Positions 24,252 through 35,046 of a stretch of 64,000 bases of DNA are shown here, in pieces. Each line of letters opens with the position of its first letter. The stretch's first letter is position 1. Made by a program: the position numbers and the translations under genes. The DNA is from Strongylocentrotus droebachiensis (lineage: Eukaryota; Echinodermata; Echinoidea; Camarodonta; Strongylocentrotidae). The DNA is taken from contig JAVYIG010001831.1 in NCBI GenBank assembly GCA_035222895.1, positions 186,001-250,000 of the forward strand. The letters are read 5' to 3'. The notes under the pieces were generated by a model that had not been told where the DNA came from, searched no databases, and was given only the letters and a program-made list of their open reading frames with translations.

Positions 24252-24303
24252 CACGTGATCACGTGATGCAAGCTTTGTCGGTTGCGTGCATCCAACTCAC
24301 GTG
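24252..24303. promoter_or_regulatory. Cluster of three CACGTG E-boxes
   Basis: CACGTGATCACGTG (24252-24265) is a perfect 14-bp palindrome holding two E-boxes. A third lies at 24298 in the context ACTCACGTGACC, one base from the GTCACGTGAC site bound by MiT/TFE and USF-type bHLH-zip factors. No gene is recognised beside it, so function is only possible. Confidence 0.3.
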
Positions 24304-25670
24304 ACCGTATAATTTCGCTGGTGCTCTATCACCCATCTCGATCCTTCCCGTATCAATCACCATGCTGTAAGGATCATCCTCAAGTGATATATTTAAAATT
24401 TTTAAAGACGAAAGGAAATGAAGTTAGATTATATATGTAAACGAATCAATCCAAAAGTTATCTAAGATATAATATCATTGAAAATGTTTTAAGTATATTG
24501 ACAACGGTTTAATAATTGGTTAAAAGGTTTCGATATTGACATACATGCCTTTAATTTGTAAATCAATTTCGTAGACATACCACCTTGACTACCATTCAAC
24601 CTCAGAACAACTACCCCAAGCGATTTCTCCAAGACAGTTAGGGGTAGTTTTTGGGACGTTGTCCTGTGGGTAGATGTCCTAGAGAAAAGTTGTCAGAGGG
24701 AATGGTTGTTCGGAGTGGTAGTTCGTAGGGGTGGCAGGGGGAGGGGTAAAGTATACATTAAAACTTGCAAAAGCATAGGGCCCTTTTAGTGTTCATAAAA
24801 AAACAATAAACATTCATCACGTTCGTGCCTGTCATACATGTATAATGAAGTACGCGTGTAACTACTCTATTGTTGCATTACAGAGCTTTGTGATAAACAA
24901 TGTATTTCATCTTATTTTTATATAGGCTTATATGTAAAAGGTATTAAACGGGATGCATGGTGTTTATTTCGTTTTTAGCCCTCGTGATGATTGAAATCAC
25001 TTGTCACCATCGATCACCTCATGACGTCATCAGCTATCAAGTTTCTTTCATTTCAGCCACCCGTCAATCTTATTCACAGTGCATGTATCATTTTGTTATA
25101 TTTTATCGGAATGAAAATCAAACTTCTAATTAAATCTCCGTCTGTATTACTTAGGTCGTTGGCAAAGTACTATATGCATAGGGGTGATGTTTCCGCGGAA
25201 TATGAGGATGAGAAGTGCACTGAGCGCACCTGGAGTGCAACTAGAGAAATACCGGGTGACCAGCTTTTGAGGGGGCACTGGCATGATCAGGGGAGGGGGA
25301 GGGTTACTTGATGAATGAGTTATGAATTAACAGAGCTATACATTAGGGAACGGATGTGAATGGGGGAGGGATCCTATCATCTTCTTCACCCCCTTCCACT
25401 CTTTCATATCCTTTATAACGTTATCTCTCCTTTATCCCCACCCCCTTCACCGCCTTCAAGTTCGATGAGGAGGGAGGTCGCCCCTTAATACCCCTAGCTA
25501 CATCTAATATGTGTAGAGACTGAGCTGGAGTAAATGGAATATTAGAGTGGAGAGACGGGAAGGGCAGACAGGAAGAAGTTCAATCTTATTACTTCCGGGC
25601 TGTAGAAGAAGTCCTGGCTGAGCCCCTAGAAGGCAATGACCTAGAAAGTGACAGAGTGGATGGGAGAGAG
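24304..25670. other. Non-coding stretch with a quasi-palindromic patch
   Basis: At about 24575-24740 repeated words such as ACAACTACCCC and GGGGTAGTT occur in both orientations, suggesting a degraded small transposon. An open frame at 24991-25311 has no motif. Confidence 0.3.
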
Positions 25671-25674
25671 CAGA

Positions 25675-26014
25675 ATGGAGAGAGAGAGAGAGAGAGAGAC
25701 AGAGAGAGACAGACAGACAGACATACAAACCTAAAGGTACAGTCAGACACGCAGCCAGAGAGAGAGAGAGGGGGAGAGAGAGAGAGAGAGAAAGAGACTA
25801 AAACAAGAAGAAAGAGAAAGTAAGGAACATAGATCGAAGCAAAGACAGCCAGAGAGAGACAGAGGGAGAGAGGGGAGGGGGGGGGGGGGGGGAGGGTGTA
25901 AGTGAGGAAGAAATATAGTCAGAGAGACGGACAAACAGACAGACAGAAAAGCAGAACAAAGATAGAAGAGAGGACAAAATGAGAGGCAGAGAGAAGACAG
26001 AAAGAGAGACAGTG

Positions 26015-26070
<56 letters not shown>

Positions 26071-26078
26071 GGGGGTAA
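25675..26078. repeat. GA-rich tract with two joined G runs
   Basis: (GA)n and (GACA)n-type sequence, with G runs at about 25876-25892 and 26060-26075, each directly after a GA run. Confidence 0.9.
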
Positions 26079-26585
26079 TGATATGACTATCTTACATGAT
26101 TATGAAGGTATATGGTATTAGCATTTCCGTAAAAATATCTTGCCGACAAACAATTTTGAGGGAAGAAACATAAGATCAAGAACGATAAGCAATGTGAGAA
26201 TATAAATGTCAAAAATAATTGGAACAAGATACGATTACATCTTCCATGATTCTTAAGCAGGGGAAGAAATCAAAATGAGTAATTAAAAAGTTTATGCAAC
26301 CCTTATGACATTGAAGCCAAGGACCGAATATTTTAGTTTCATTCAGTTTCCCAAAGTAGCTAGCTATTTATGGCGAGGTATTTCTACTTCTCAAAAGAAA
26401 GCGATCCTGACAGAAAACGTCGTTGTAATTTGATTGATTTCCTACATTTCCTTGAACAATTTGTTTGTTTGCTTTTCGCGTATTTCATCAGCAGAAAACC
26501 GTGACTTTGAGGGAATCAATGCCATTTAAAAATACTTGCCAAAGATTGATTGACATGGCTTGTCTCCTCCATTCCGTTTCCTCAG

Positions 26586-26640
26586 TCAAGAGTGGCGTAG
26601 CGCGGGTTCATTTATAGGGGGGGGGGGGGCTACTTCTATC
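26586..26640 (+). mobile_element. Possible solo hAT-like terminus
   Basis: AGTGGCGTAGCGCGGG followed by a G run resembles one end of hAT-type non-autonomous elements (GC-rich tip, then poly-G). No partner end was found. Further G runs at 26680, 26790 and 27032 could belong to the same degraded sequence. Confidence 0.2.
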
Positions 26641-27204
26641 ACAAGCTTGGTGAAGTACTCACCGACGCAGAAGAGATAGAGAGGGGGGGGGGGGGGGTAA
26701 CTAAGAGGCGGTTGTGTCATATTCACAATAAATAACAATAATTTGTTTTTAATCACGCAGGGTAGCCACCTTATAGATCATCTCATTATGAGGGGGGGGG
26801 GGAGAGGATACCCTGTTTCATATAAGAAAATAAGAACAACAACGACAATAAGCATAAGCCACTGAATCTTTGTATTTAGCTGGCTGTAAGTAAATGTGTT
26901 TTAGAATTGTGGCAGTTGTTTCTTATAACACATTCTGTTTAACAGGGCCCTGCATTTTCAACGAAAGATTTGTTGAATGCGAGGGAGCAAAGCAACCGAA
27001 TGGGGCGGTGGGAGTGGGGAAGGTCTGTAGTGGGGGGGGGGGGGGGATCACATCACCTACTTTATATATATTATACCTTGTTTGGCGTTCAACAATAAGG
27101 GATAGAGCAACGTCGATCTGGCGCTGCTCAGTGGCTGCCAGGCTCACGATCAATTGGGCAAAAAGAATTTCCGTTTCGGTTTAATAAAATTTGGAGTGGA
27201 CTAT

Positions 27205-27209
27205 TAGGC

Positions 27210-27242
<33 letters not shown>
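27205..27242. repeat. (ATT)n trinucleotide repeat
   Basis: About twelve ATT units followed by ATGTATATATAA. Confidence 0.9.
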
Positions 27243-27244
<2 letters not shown>

Positions 27245-27822
27245 GTATATATAATATCTTTTAGAGCTTTCTTTCTTATTTTCTCGATGATTTCCTCCTG
27301 TTGCCACCTGTGTATGATGTGCATACCCCTATCGTGCCTATAACTGCGCCGTAAATGTCAGTAAGATGGAATCTAAAAAGATATTCATGAATGGGAACCT
27401 GTTGCAATGATGACGAAAGTTCACCGTGCGCGGGTAAAGTTAAATCGCAGAAGTTCCGAAAATAGAAATGCGGAAATGAAGATCGGTTGCAGTAATGTTG
27501 AAGTATTCGTTGTTGTCTCTAACGAAACATCAACTCAAAGAAACAAATAATGATCTTCACTTTCTTTTTTCTCCGGAAAAGGGCAAGTCATTGATCTGTC
27601 TCAAAAAAAGAAAAAAGTTGTTAGAGATGTACATGTAGATACATCCAAGATCTAAAATTAGAAAGCAGTTCATTTCGAATCCCTTTTGCTTCTGTCAATG
27701 GGACTCTATATTTTGTCTACTTCTAATTGTTTCTCTATGCTTCTCTCCAGTTGTAAGTTAAACCATTTTATGCGTGTTCTTGGACATACCCTTTTGGGCC
27801 AATTTTTGCCAACATAACTTGT

Positions 27823-28276
27823 TTAAGCCCGTCTGTACTAGTTTAGCTAGGGGGATTAGACCTCTCTGCAAGGCCACTGACAGGTGGTTATCTCATCAAA
27901 TCAGCTCTCAATTAACATAAGAAAAAGATGATCATGGGGGACCAACAGGCACCGATTAGGCATTGTTTTCTATATAGAGGGCGCAAGTAGCTATAAGTAG
28001 TTTGTTTGTTTGTTTGATTGATTTTATTTCTGCGTTCAAAAATATACAAATTCAAAGTCAAAGTACAAAATTTCGAACAATAACAAATACAATGAATACA
28101 ATGTTTACAAAAGTAATTAAATGAAAAATCATGTACAATTATATCATTCGATAAACATGTACGAAGCATACAATAACATAAGAAATATGAAATATTTTCA
28201 ATAAATTAGAGAGGTAATTTGGAACGCAGGAGACCACCATCGTGAGCGGTTAGGCTGGAGTGCAGTAGGGCTTTAA
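27823..28276. mobile_element. TTAA-flanked MITE, copy B, split by an insertion
   Basis: The left end is TTAAGCCCGTCTGTACTAG. The right end on the minus strand is TTAAAGCCCTACTGCACTCC. The left 178 bp aligns with copy A (for example GATCATGGGGGACCAA and CACCGATTAGGCATTG are shared), with an extra 30-bp segment near 27865. The alignment breaks at 28000 and resumes at about 28261. Confidence 0.75.
28001..28260 (-). mobile_element. Non-LTR retroelement 3' fragment nested in MITE copy B
   Basis: Read on the minus strand, the segment ends GAACGCAGAAATAAAATCAA followed by (TCAAACAAACAAA), a typical short-repeat 3' tail. It sits exactly where copy B departs from copy A, so it inserted after the MITE. 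No coding sequence is retained. Confidence 0.55.
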
Positions 28277-28867
28277 AGTATGTCTGTATATGTAGAGAGT
28301 ACAACATCTTAACATTGTCTGCCACCATAGAATCATAATATGAACTGTATCGTGGAATAACCTGAGGCTGTATGTAGGTATTCGAGCCCTGACGGCGGTC
28401 ACGGCTATGCCTCTGTGCTAAGCATCACTCTTTATATGCCAGCCTGAAGCCACATTTATGATCTCCGTATCATACCTTGATATCTTACAGCGCCCTCAGG
28501 GACAAAGACAAAGAAAAACAGCGGAAAAGATAGTCCTAACGAACAACCTGAAAAAAAAAATCCTTAGAAACTTCCGAAAGGAGATGTGGGAAAGTATGAT
28601 GTGAAATAGTAATCACAATAACAGTCGATGTCAGACCGTACAGAGATCATGATCATATAAATTTAATGTACTTAAAACAAATGAGTCATGGCAGACGGTA
28701 GAAGTATATGCAGACGAAATAGTACATAACAATAATATTGTTATCATTATGATTGTATCTAAAAATTGTATAATTATTCACTATTACCGATTGTCGTTCA
28801 TAATGCCAACAATTTAATTCTTTTTGCAGAGAGTTCGTTTTAACGCTGCGGCAAAAACAAATATTCA

Positions 28868-28986
28868 TGGGCCCTGTTCATAAAACTTGTTATCAATAAC
28901 AGAAACGATAGCTGGTATAAGCTACTGAAATCCTTGTCATAGAGCTGTGGCGGATTTTATTGATAATAAGTTTTTTGAAACTTTGG
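28868..28986. mobile_element. Small MITE, about 119 bp
   Basis: TTCATAAAACTTGTTATCAATAA near the left end is matched on the minus strand at the right by TTTCAAAAAACTTATTATCAATAA, giving inverted ends of about 23 bp. The left tip reads GGGCCCTG. The ends are slightly diverged and the target duplication is not clear. Confidence 0.55.
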
Positions 28987-29457
28987 ATTTTCCCTTTATT
29001 TTGGAATTGCGTTTAAACTAGACTTTTTATGCAAAAGATGTCAAGAGAATTTGTCAGCTAAATGACAAAAATAGTCGCCATCACATAACTCTATGATGAT
29101 GATGAAGATGATGATAGGGATATTTATCCTGCATTAAACGGAGGATCCCAGACAATAGCTGTATTCAGCAAAGGCAAGACAAACCTCTCGTATTACACGC
29201 TAGAGAAATACTTCGGAAATATGAGTACATCCAGACTTTATATACGTGATTTTGCATCCTATTTCCAGGAATTTTCTTTCCATGATATGCAATCATTCTT
29301 TAATTTTATTTCTCAATTTGTAACATCTGATATCCTGATCTAATGTAAAGATATCTTTATGACGATGAATTTGCACTTTGAGTTGTCTTTAACATCACTT
29401 TGATCAGATTCCCTTATACTTATCATAATTAAGAATACGTCGCATTAGTATAATTAC

Positions 29458-29626
29458 CACAATAAGTATTAGTGATAATAGCAACAGCAACAGCAGCAGC
29501 AGATATAGTAGAGTCGTAGTAAAAGTAATATTATTGGTAGAAATGGTATTAGTAGAAGTAGTAGAAGTAGTAGAAGTAGTAGTAGTAGTAGTAGTAGAAG
29601 TAGTAGTAGTAGTAGGAGTAGTAGTT

Positions 29627-29675
<49 letters not shown>

Positions 29676-29755
29676 AAGTAGTAGTAGTAGTAGGAGTAGT
29701 AGTTGTAGTAGTAGTAGTAGTAGTAGTAGAAGTAGTAGCAGTAGTAAGCAGCAGC

Positions 29756-29823
<68 letters not shown>

Positions 29824-29912
29824 AAGTAGTAGTAGTAGTAGGAGTAGTAGTTGTAGTAGTAGTAGTAGTAGTAGAAGTAGTAGCAGTAGTAAGCAGCAGC
29901 AGTAGTAGTAGC

Positions 29913-29967
<55 letters not shown>

Positions 29968-30095
29968 ATAATAATAATAATAATACTCAGTTTTTATATA
30001 GTGCTTATTACAATCACTAAGCGCTTCCAAACTTGGAGATTAGTAGAAGTAGTAGTAGAAGTAGTAGAAGTAGTAGTAGTAGCAGCAGTAGCAAC
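29458..30095. repeat. Large (TAG)n array with higher-order structure
   Basis: About 600 bp of TAG-based triplets. A composite block (TAGAAG, TAGGAG, TTGTAG, AGCAGTAGTAAGCAGCAGCAG) is present completely twice, with the TAGGAGTAGTAGTTGTAG anchor at 29613, 29691 and 29839. The array is broken at 29968-30040 by (TAA)n and a retroelement tail. Poly-Ser, poly-Val and poly-Tyr frames across it are artefacts. Confidence 0.9.
29985..30040 (-). mobile_element. SINE/LINE tail inside the TAG array
   Basis: The minus strand reads AAGCGCTTAGTGATTGTAAT, then AAGCACTATATAAAAACTGAG, then ATT units. This is a variant of the GCGCTATATAAAA tail found at 20.7 and 51.57 kb. Confidence 0.45.
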
Positions 30096-30626
30096 ATACC
30101 ATTTAAGATTATCTCAGTAGTAGAACAGTGTGATTGAATTTTTTTTCCCTTTTACAGGCGTCTTTCCACTTTTAAAGTTCAAGTAGATTTTTGAATCATC
30201 ACCTCCATCACTCAAGTATTCAGGAACTTAAAAATTGAAGAAAAAAAATATTCTCGGAAGTTTGTTGACAGGGTGAATAACCAATTGGCAAGAATTTGTC
30301 AGCGGTGTGAGGCACAACTGTGTACTTTCCTGGCGTTCCCAAACGTGAGATCGACTGCCCTTGGAACTTTGGAAGGGCCGAGGAAAAGGTACGACCAACA
30401 TGACCAATCACATAAAGAAGACGTATAGGCCTATTTAAGTAGGAAGACAAGCTAAAACAGATGTGATCAGAGAAGACACATGACTGGAAGTTAAAGACCT
30501 AGGGAATGATGCATGGTCCATCATATCACCATGATTACGAGAAACCGGAAGGACTGGGCTAAAGTAAAATAAGTAAGGTTTTCCTAGATGATCCATTGAG
30601 GATCAATGAAGGTTTGGATTTAGAGC

Positions 30627-30830
30627 AGTGGTTTTGCAACCAAGGATCACAAGGCCTTACAGGAAGTCTCGGGTTCGAAATCAAGTCATTGATAGCCAAG
30701 CTTTGGTTAGGCGTCCTTAATTACCCAATTCCTCAGATAGGACCATAAATCAACTGTTCTGCACAAGAAATAAATATCTACATGTTCTCTAGGTAATCGA
30801 GAAAAAAATACAATGAACCAAAAAACTTCA
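30627..30830 (+). mobile_element. Diverged tRNA-derived SINE relic
   Basis: A B-box-like GGGTTCGAAATC at 30671 is followed by TTTGGTTAGGCGTCCTTAATTACC and CCTCAGATAGGACC. These align with the body of the SINE at 31.6 kb (TTTGGTAAGGC, then ATTACC, then CTCGGAGAGGACC). The A-box region is decayed. Confidence 0.5.
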
Positions 30831-31606
30831 TCGTGATCATCAAGACATCTTCAGTCCCTATCTCTCTCTTTTAAACTATCTATTCATATTTCTTGACTTT
30901 ATTAGAAAAACGAGATCAATATGCTTTGAACTGACGTAATCTGTCCTTAATCGTTGATCTGTAATCTTTAAATCGGCAACTCTTATTATCTTGATGAGAA
31001 ATCGCGTTTCAGATTCAGTTGGTTGGTGCTTTGAACCCGTCGGAGAGCAGAGCTAGCGCCGGATATCTTCTCGAGAAAGATATACGGGTTGCTGTCTTCA
31101 CTCTGCCCCCAGGTAGAGCCGACAGTGCAGACAAGACCAGTGAGTGACTGAATTTAGCGACCAAATAATTCCATAGGCAAGTGAGGCATTTGGGCAAATC
31201 AACACTATGATCGTGATGGTGTCTTTATACATGGCAACGACCTGTGAGAACAGCCCAAGGGGTATGATTTCTTTCTGGATGACAGCTCGAGCTAACTTTT
31301 ATTCCTGAACAACTCTTTTTTACCCTAAAAAGGGGCGGTAAAGGGCTACAGTTTAGGGCGGACAAACAGAAAGTGTACGTGGAATGTAGGGCAATGGTTC
31401 CGGAACGATTAAAGCAATTAAATTCCACAGACGGGCCTATCAGGTAAGCTAGACAAAACCGTCCAAGATTAGTCATCAACACCCGCCTTATCCGACAAAG
31501 CAGCAAAGGTACCTCAGGTACTAGCAATCAAAAGTGTAGTGCAGATTAATTTTGAACTACACATTATATAAGGCCCTTTTCCCCCAGTGTTTTCTTCCTA
31601 CGTAAA

Positions 31607-31835
31607 AGCGCGATAGCTCAGTCGGTAGAGTAGTGGTCTCGTAATCCGGTGACCCGGGTTCGAAACCAAATCGATGCGCTAGTGCCATTTGGTAAGGCAT
31701 TAATCCTCATTACCAGGTCCCTCGGAGAGGACCTAAAGCCGTCGACCGTCTGGTTGCTTACTTACAAGCATTTGTGCTTTCTTACAAGTCAGGTAAAATA
31801 ACCACCATCAATAAAAAAAAAATAAAAAAAAAAGA
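31607..31835 (+). mobile_element. tRNA-derived SINE
   Basis: The head at 31607-31680 is tRNA-like. The ends pair (AGCGC/GCGCT), the A box is TAGCTCAGTCGGTAG, the B box is GGGTTCGAAACC, and the loop carries CGT (Thr-like). The body contains TGGTAAGGCATTAATCC, GGACCTAAAGCCGTCGACC and TTGCTTACTTACAAGCA. It ends in ACCACCATCAATAAAA and an A-rich tail. These are the parts of a Pol III-transcribed SINE moved by a LINE partner. Confidence 0.8.
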
Positions 31836-32440
31836 AGAAAAGAAAGACAAACATGATGGTGACAAACAATATAAAGACGCCCCTGCATCTCTCAAATGGA
31901 GTTGAGATTGAACATGCTGAAATGCATCTAGCACATTTTAATCAAATGAAATATAGAACATGTGTGCATCTATAAATGACAGATAAAAACAAAAGTATCA
32001 ACTTGTGGAAAGTTCGAGATGACTTGTGAAAATCAACACTATGATCATGATGGCAATGACCTGTCAGAACCAGGCGCGGATCCAGGATTTCTTAGGGGGG
32101 GGGGGCCCACTTTTTTTTTTTTGGTCCGAAAAAAATTCGTAACGACTCAGCCAGCCGCTAAATAAGCGGGGGGGGGGAGAGGACCCTTTTTTGGGGGGTC
32201 TCGAAATTTGAAAATTTGACATTTTGTTCCGTTGGGGGGGGGGGGTGAGGTCACCTTTTTTAGGTCAGCCATCGGCATATTAATTTTTTTTTTTTTTTAA
32301 ATTAAAAAAAAAAAAAATCACAGAAAAGGGGGGGGCGGTTGCTCCAAAATACACACATAAAAAACCGAAGGGCGGAGGGTCAACCCCCTAACCCCCTCCC
32401 CCTTCTGTACGTGCCTACTCGTCTGAAAATAGTTTTTCCC

Positions 32441-33277
32441 CTCCCGCGCAAAGCGCGGAAGCTTTTACGTTTCATTAAATCATTAGAAAAAGAAGACGAT
32501 TCGTTGTACAGTTTTTTACTCTTAATTCATCCCCCTCTCCCGCGCAAAGCTCGGAAGCTTTTACGTTTCATTAAATCATTAGAGAAAGAAGACGATGCGT
32601 TGTACCGTTCTCGACTCTTAATCCTCATCTGAATTCAGTTTTCCCCTCCTCCCTCCCGCGCGAAGCGCGGAAGCTTGTACGTTTCATTAAATCATTAGAG
32701 AAAGAAGACGATTCGTTGTACCGTTATGACTTTTAATCCTTGTCTAAATTAAGTTCCCCCTGCCCTCCCCCGCGCGTAGCGCGGAAGCTTTGACGTTTCA
32801 TTAATTCATTAGAGAAAGAAGACGATTCGTTGTACCGTTCTCGACTCTTAATCCTTGTCTAAATTCAGTTTTCCCCCCGCTTCGACGTTTCATTAAATTT
32901 TTAGAGAATGAAGACGATTCGTTGTTCCGCTCTCGAAAATAATTTAGTTTCCCCCACCCGCGCGAAGCGCGGAAGCTTTTACTTTTCATTAAATCATTAG
33001 AGAGAGAGGAAGATACGTCGTACCGTTCTCGACTCTTAATCCTTGTTTAAATCAATTCCCCCCCTTCCGCGCAAAGCGCGGAAGCTTCGACGTTTCATTA
33101 AATTATTATAGAAAGAAGACGATTCGTTGTACCGTTCCCGAAAATTATCCTCGTCTGAATTAAGTTCCCCCTGCCCTCCCCCCGCGCGTAGCGCGGAAGC
33201 TTTGACGTTTCATTAATTCATTAGAGAAAGAAGACGATTCGTTGTACCGTTCTCGACTCTTAATCCTTGTCTGAATT
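32441..33277. repeat. hAT internal array 1: eight units of about 108-113 bp
   Basis: Each unit opens with a short palindrome CCGCGC-NNN-GCGCGG followed by AAGCTT. It continues ACGTTTCATTAAATCATTAG, AGAAGACGATTCGTTGTAC and CTCGACTCTTAATCC, and ends in a C-rich spacer. One unit (near 32876) lacks the palindrome. Units differ by a few substitutions. Confidence 0.9.
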
Positions 33278-33393
33278 TTAAATATGTTCTTTGTCTATTC
33301 CCTTTTCTTCCTACGTCCTCTTTCTTTACACTCCTCTCTTTTTTGGCCAGCGTTTATTGAGGGACCATCCCACCGCCCTGGCTACGCGCCTGC

Positions 33394-34012
33394 TGTCAGA
33401 TGATTATGTTGATACCTTGTCCGCCCCGGAAGCTCAGGGGTTAAAGGTTTTAATTTACGGTCAGATTAGCATTCAGGGGTCTGCCTTAGCGCCCTAGACG
33501 GGGTCCAGGGGGCAGAGCCCCGGAAGTTCAGGAGTTTAGGCATTTAATTACGGTCAGATGAGCATTATTTTGATACCTAATTGTTACAATGGCAGGTCAC
33601 TAATTGGCTTGGGGTTCAGGGGTCGGAGCCCCGGAATCTCAAGGGTTTTAGGCACTCAATTACGGTCAGATGAGTATCGAGGGGCCCGCCTAAGGGCTCT
33701 TGGTTGGGTCCAGGGGGCAGAGCCCCCAGAAGCTCAGGGGTTTTAGGCGTTTAATTACGGTCAGATGAGCATTTTTGATACCTTATTATTTGTGACACTA
33801 GCAGGACACTATTTGGGGTAGGGTCCAGGGGGCAGAGCCCCCAGAAATCAGGGGTTTTAGGCATTAAATGACCGTCATATGAGCATCTAAGGGCCCTCCT
33901 TAGGGCCCTAGGTGGAATCCAGTGGGCAGAGCCTAATAGGATTTTAGGCATTAATTTAATCATGGTCAGATGAGCATATTTTGATACCCCATTATAATGT
34001 GACACTGGCAGT
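33394..34012. repeat. hAT internal array 2: three dimeric units of about 206 bp
   Basis: The word GGTCAGATGAGCAT or a variant recurs six times at alternating spacings of about 92-95 and 112-113 bp. The true unit is therefore a dimer of about 206 bp present three times. Each half contains a hairpin-like GGGGGCAGAGCCCCC or variant, and GGGGTTTTAGGCATTTAATTA. Confidence 0.85.
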
Positions 34013-34279
34013 TTACTATTTTTTCTTTCTCGCTCTCTTTCTTTCTATTTCTCTTTAATATACTTTTTCAAAGAAAGTGTGGGGGGAGGGGCTCGAGGAT
34101 CCCGATCCCCGTCTTTCCGCGGGCCCTGATATGTAGGCATCTCAAGAAGCATTTTCTTGCCTGGCTGTAAATTTAGGAATTTGTCATTTTCCAACAAACG
34201 CATGAAGTGAGGAAAATTATCTCATTTCAGCATTATTTGTTAACCACCGTTATGGAATTATAAATAAACCACGTTTGAA

Positions 34280-35010
34280 TTCTATTTCTCCAACCCCCCC
34301 CCCCCTCCCTATCAGTATGCCAGTGCCCCCCCCCCCCCCCTCCGATCTACACCTTGTTGGCGGGAAAATTGCAACTGATATCCCTTACCTTTCTTCATTC
34401 TCTTTTTTTCCTTTCCCTTTCTCTCCTTTTTCACTTTCCCTTCCCTTCCTTATCTCTCTTTTAGGTTTGCTGGGGGGGGGGGGGGGGGGAAACGGTCATT
34501 TTGGTCCCCAACCGTCGCTCCACACATCGTTGGCGGGATTAACCGCAACTGATCTCCGCTTTTTTTCTCCCTTTTCTTTTTTCTTCCTCTTTTTGTTCCC
34601 TTTTAGCTCTCCTCTTTTCCTTTTCCTTCCTTCTCTCTTTTTTTAGCGGGGACGGGGGGGGGGGGGGGGAGGCTAGGGTCTTTTGCCCCCCCCCCCTCGA
34701 TCCACAACTTGTTGGCGGGAAAATTGCAACTGATATCCCCCTTCTTTTCTTTTCCTCTTCCTATTTTGTCCTTCCCTTTATCTCCTCTTTATCTTTTTTC
34801 TTTCCCTTTCCTCCCTTCTCTTTTATTTTTTTATTGGGGGGGGGGGGGGGGGGAAGGGGAGGCAAGTCCTTCCCCCCCCCCATCTCCTTCTTCCCTCTTT
34901 TCTTTTCTTCTTCCCATTCTTTTCTTTCTCTCCTCTTTCCCTTCTTTTCCTTCTCTCTCTCTTTTTTTTTTTTTTTTTTTTTTTTTTGCGGGGGGGGGGG
35001 CCAAGGCACG
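34280..35010. repeat. hAT internal array 3: C-run / core / pyrimidine / G-run units
   Basis: Units of about 175-182 bp carry a poly-C run, a core (GTTGGCGGGAAAATTGCAAC at about 34355, a variant near 34529 and another copy near 34711), roughly 90 bp of pure pyrimidine sequence and a long G run. A fourth, partial unit runs into the right end. The strand asymmetry is extreme. Confidence 0.85.
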
Positions 35011-35046
35011 CTCGGCCCCCCCCCTGGATCCGCGCCTGGTCAGAAC

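Larger units (their letters stand above)
32071..35038. mobile_element. Complete non-autonomous hAT element, 2968 bp
   Basis: The ends are CAGGCGCGGATCCAGG at 32071 and its exact complement CCTGGATCCGCGCCTG ending at 35038. Both sides are flanked by the 8-bp direct repeat GTCAGAAC (32063-32070 and 35039-35046). An 8-bp target duplication with CAG...CTG tips is diagnostic of the hAT superfamily. The interior has no transposase frame. It is built from three unrelated tandem arrays plus long G and C runs, so it must rely on a transposase made elsewhere. The perfect target duplication suggests a fairly recent insertion. Confidence 0.9.

Noticed and set aside
29404-30030. 208-codon minus-strand frame of poly-Tyr, poly-Leu and poly-Thr
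   Set aside because: It is entirely the translation of the (TAG)n array and has no protein-like composition.
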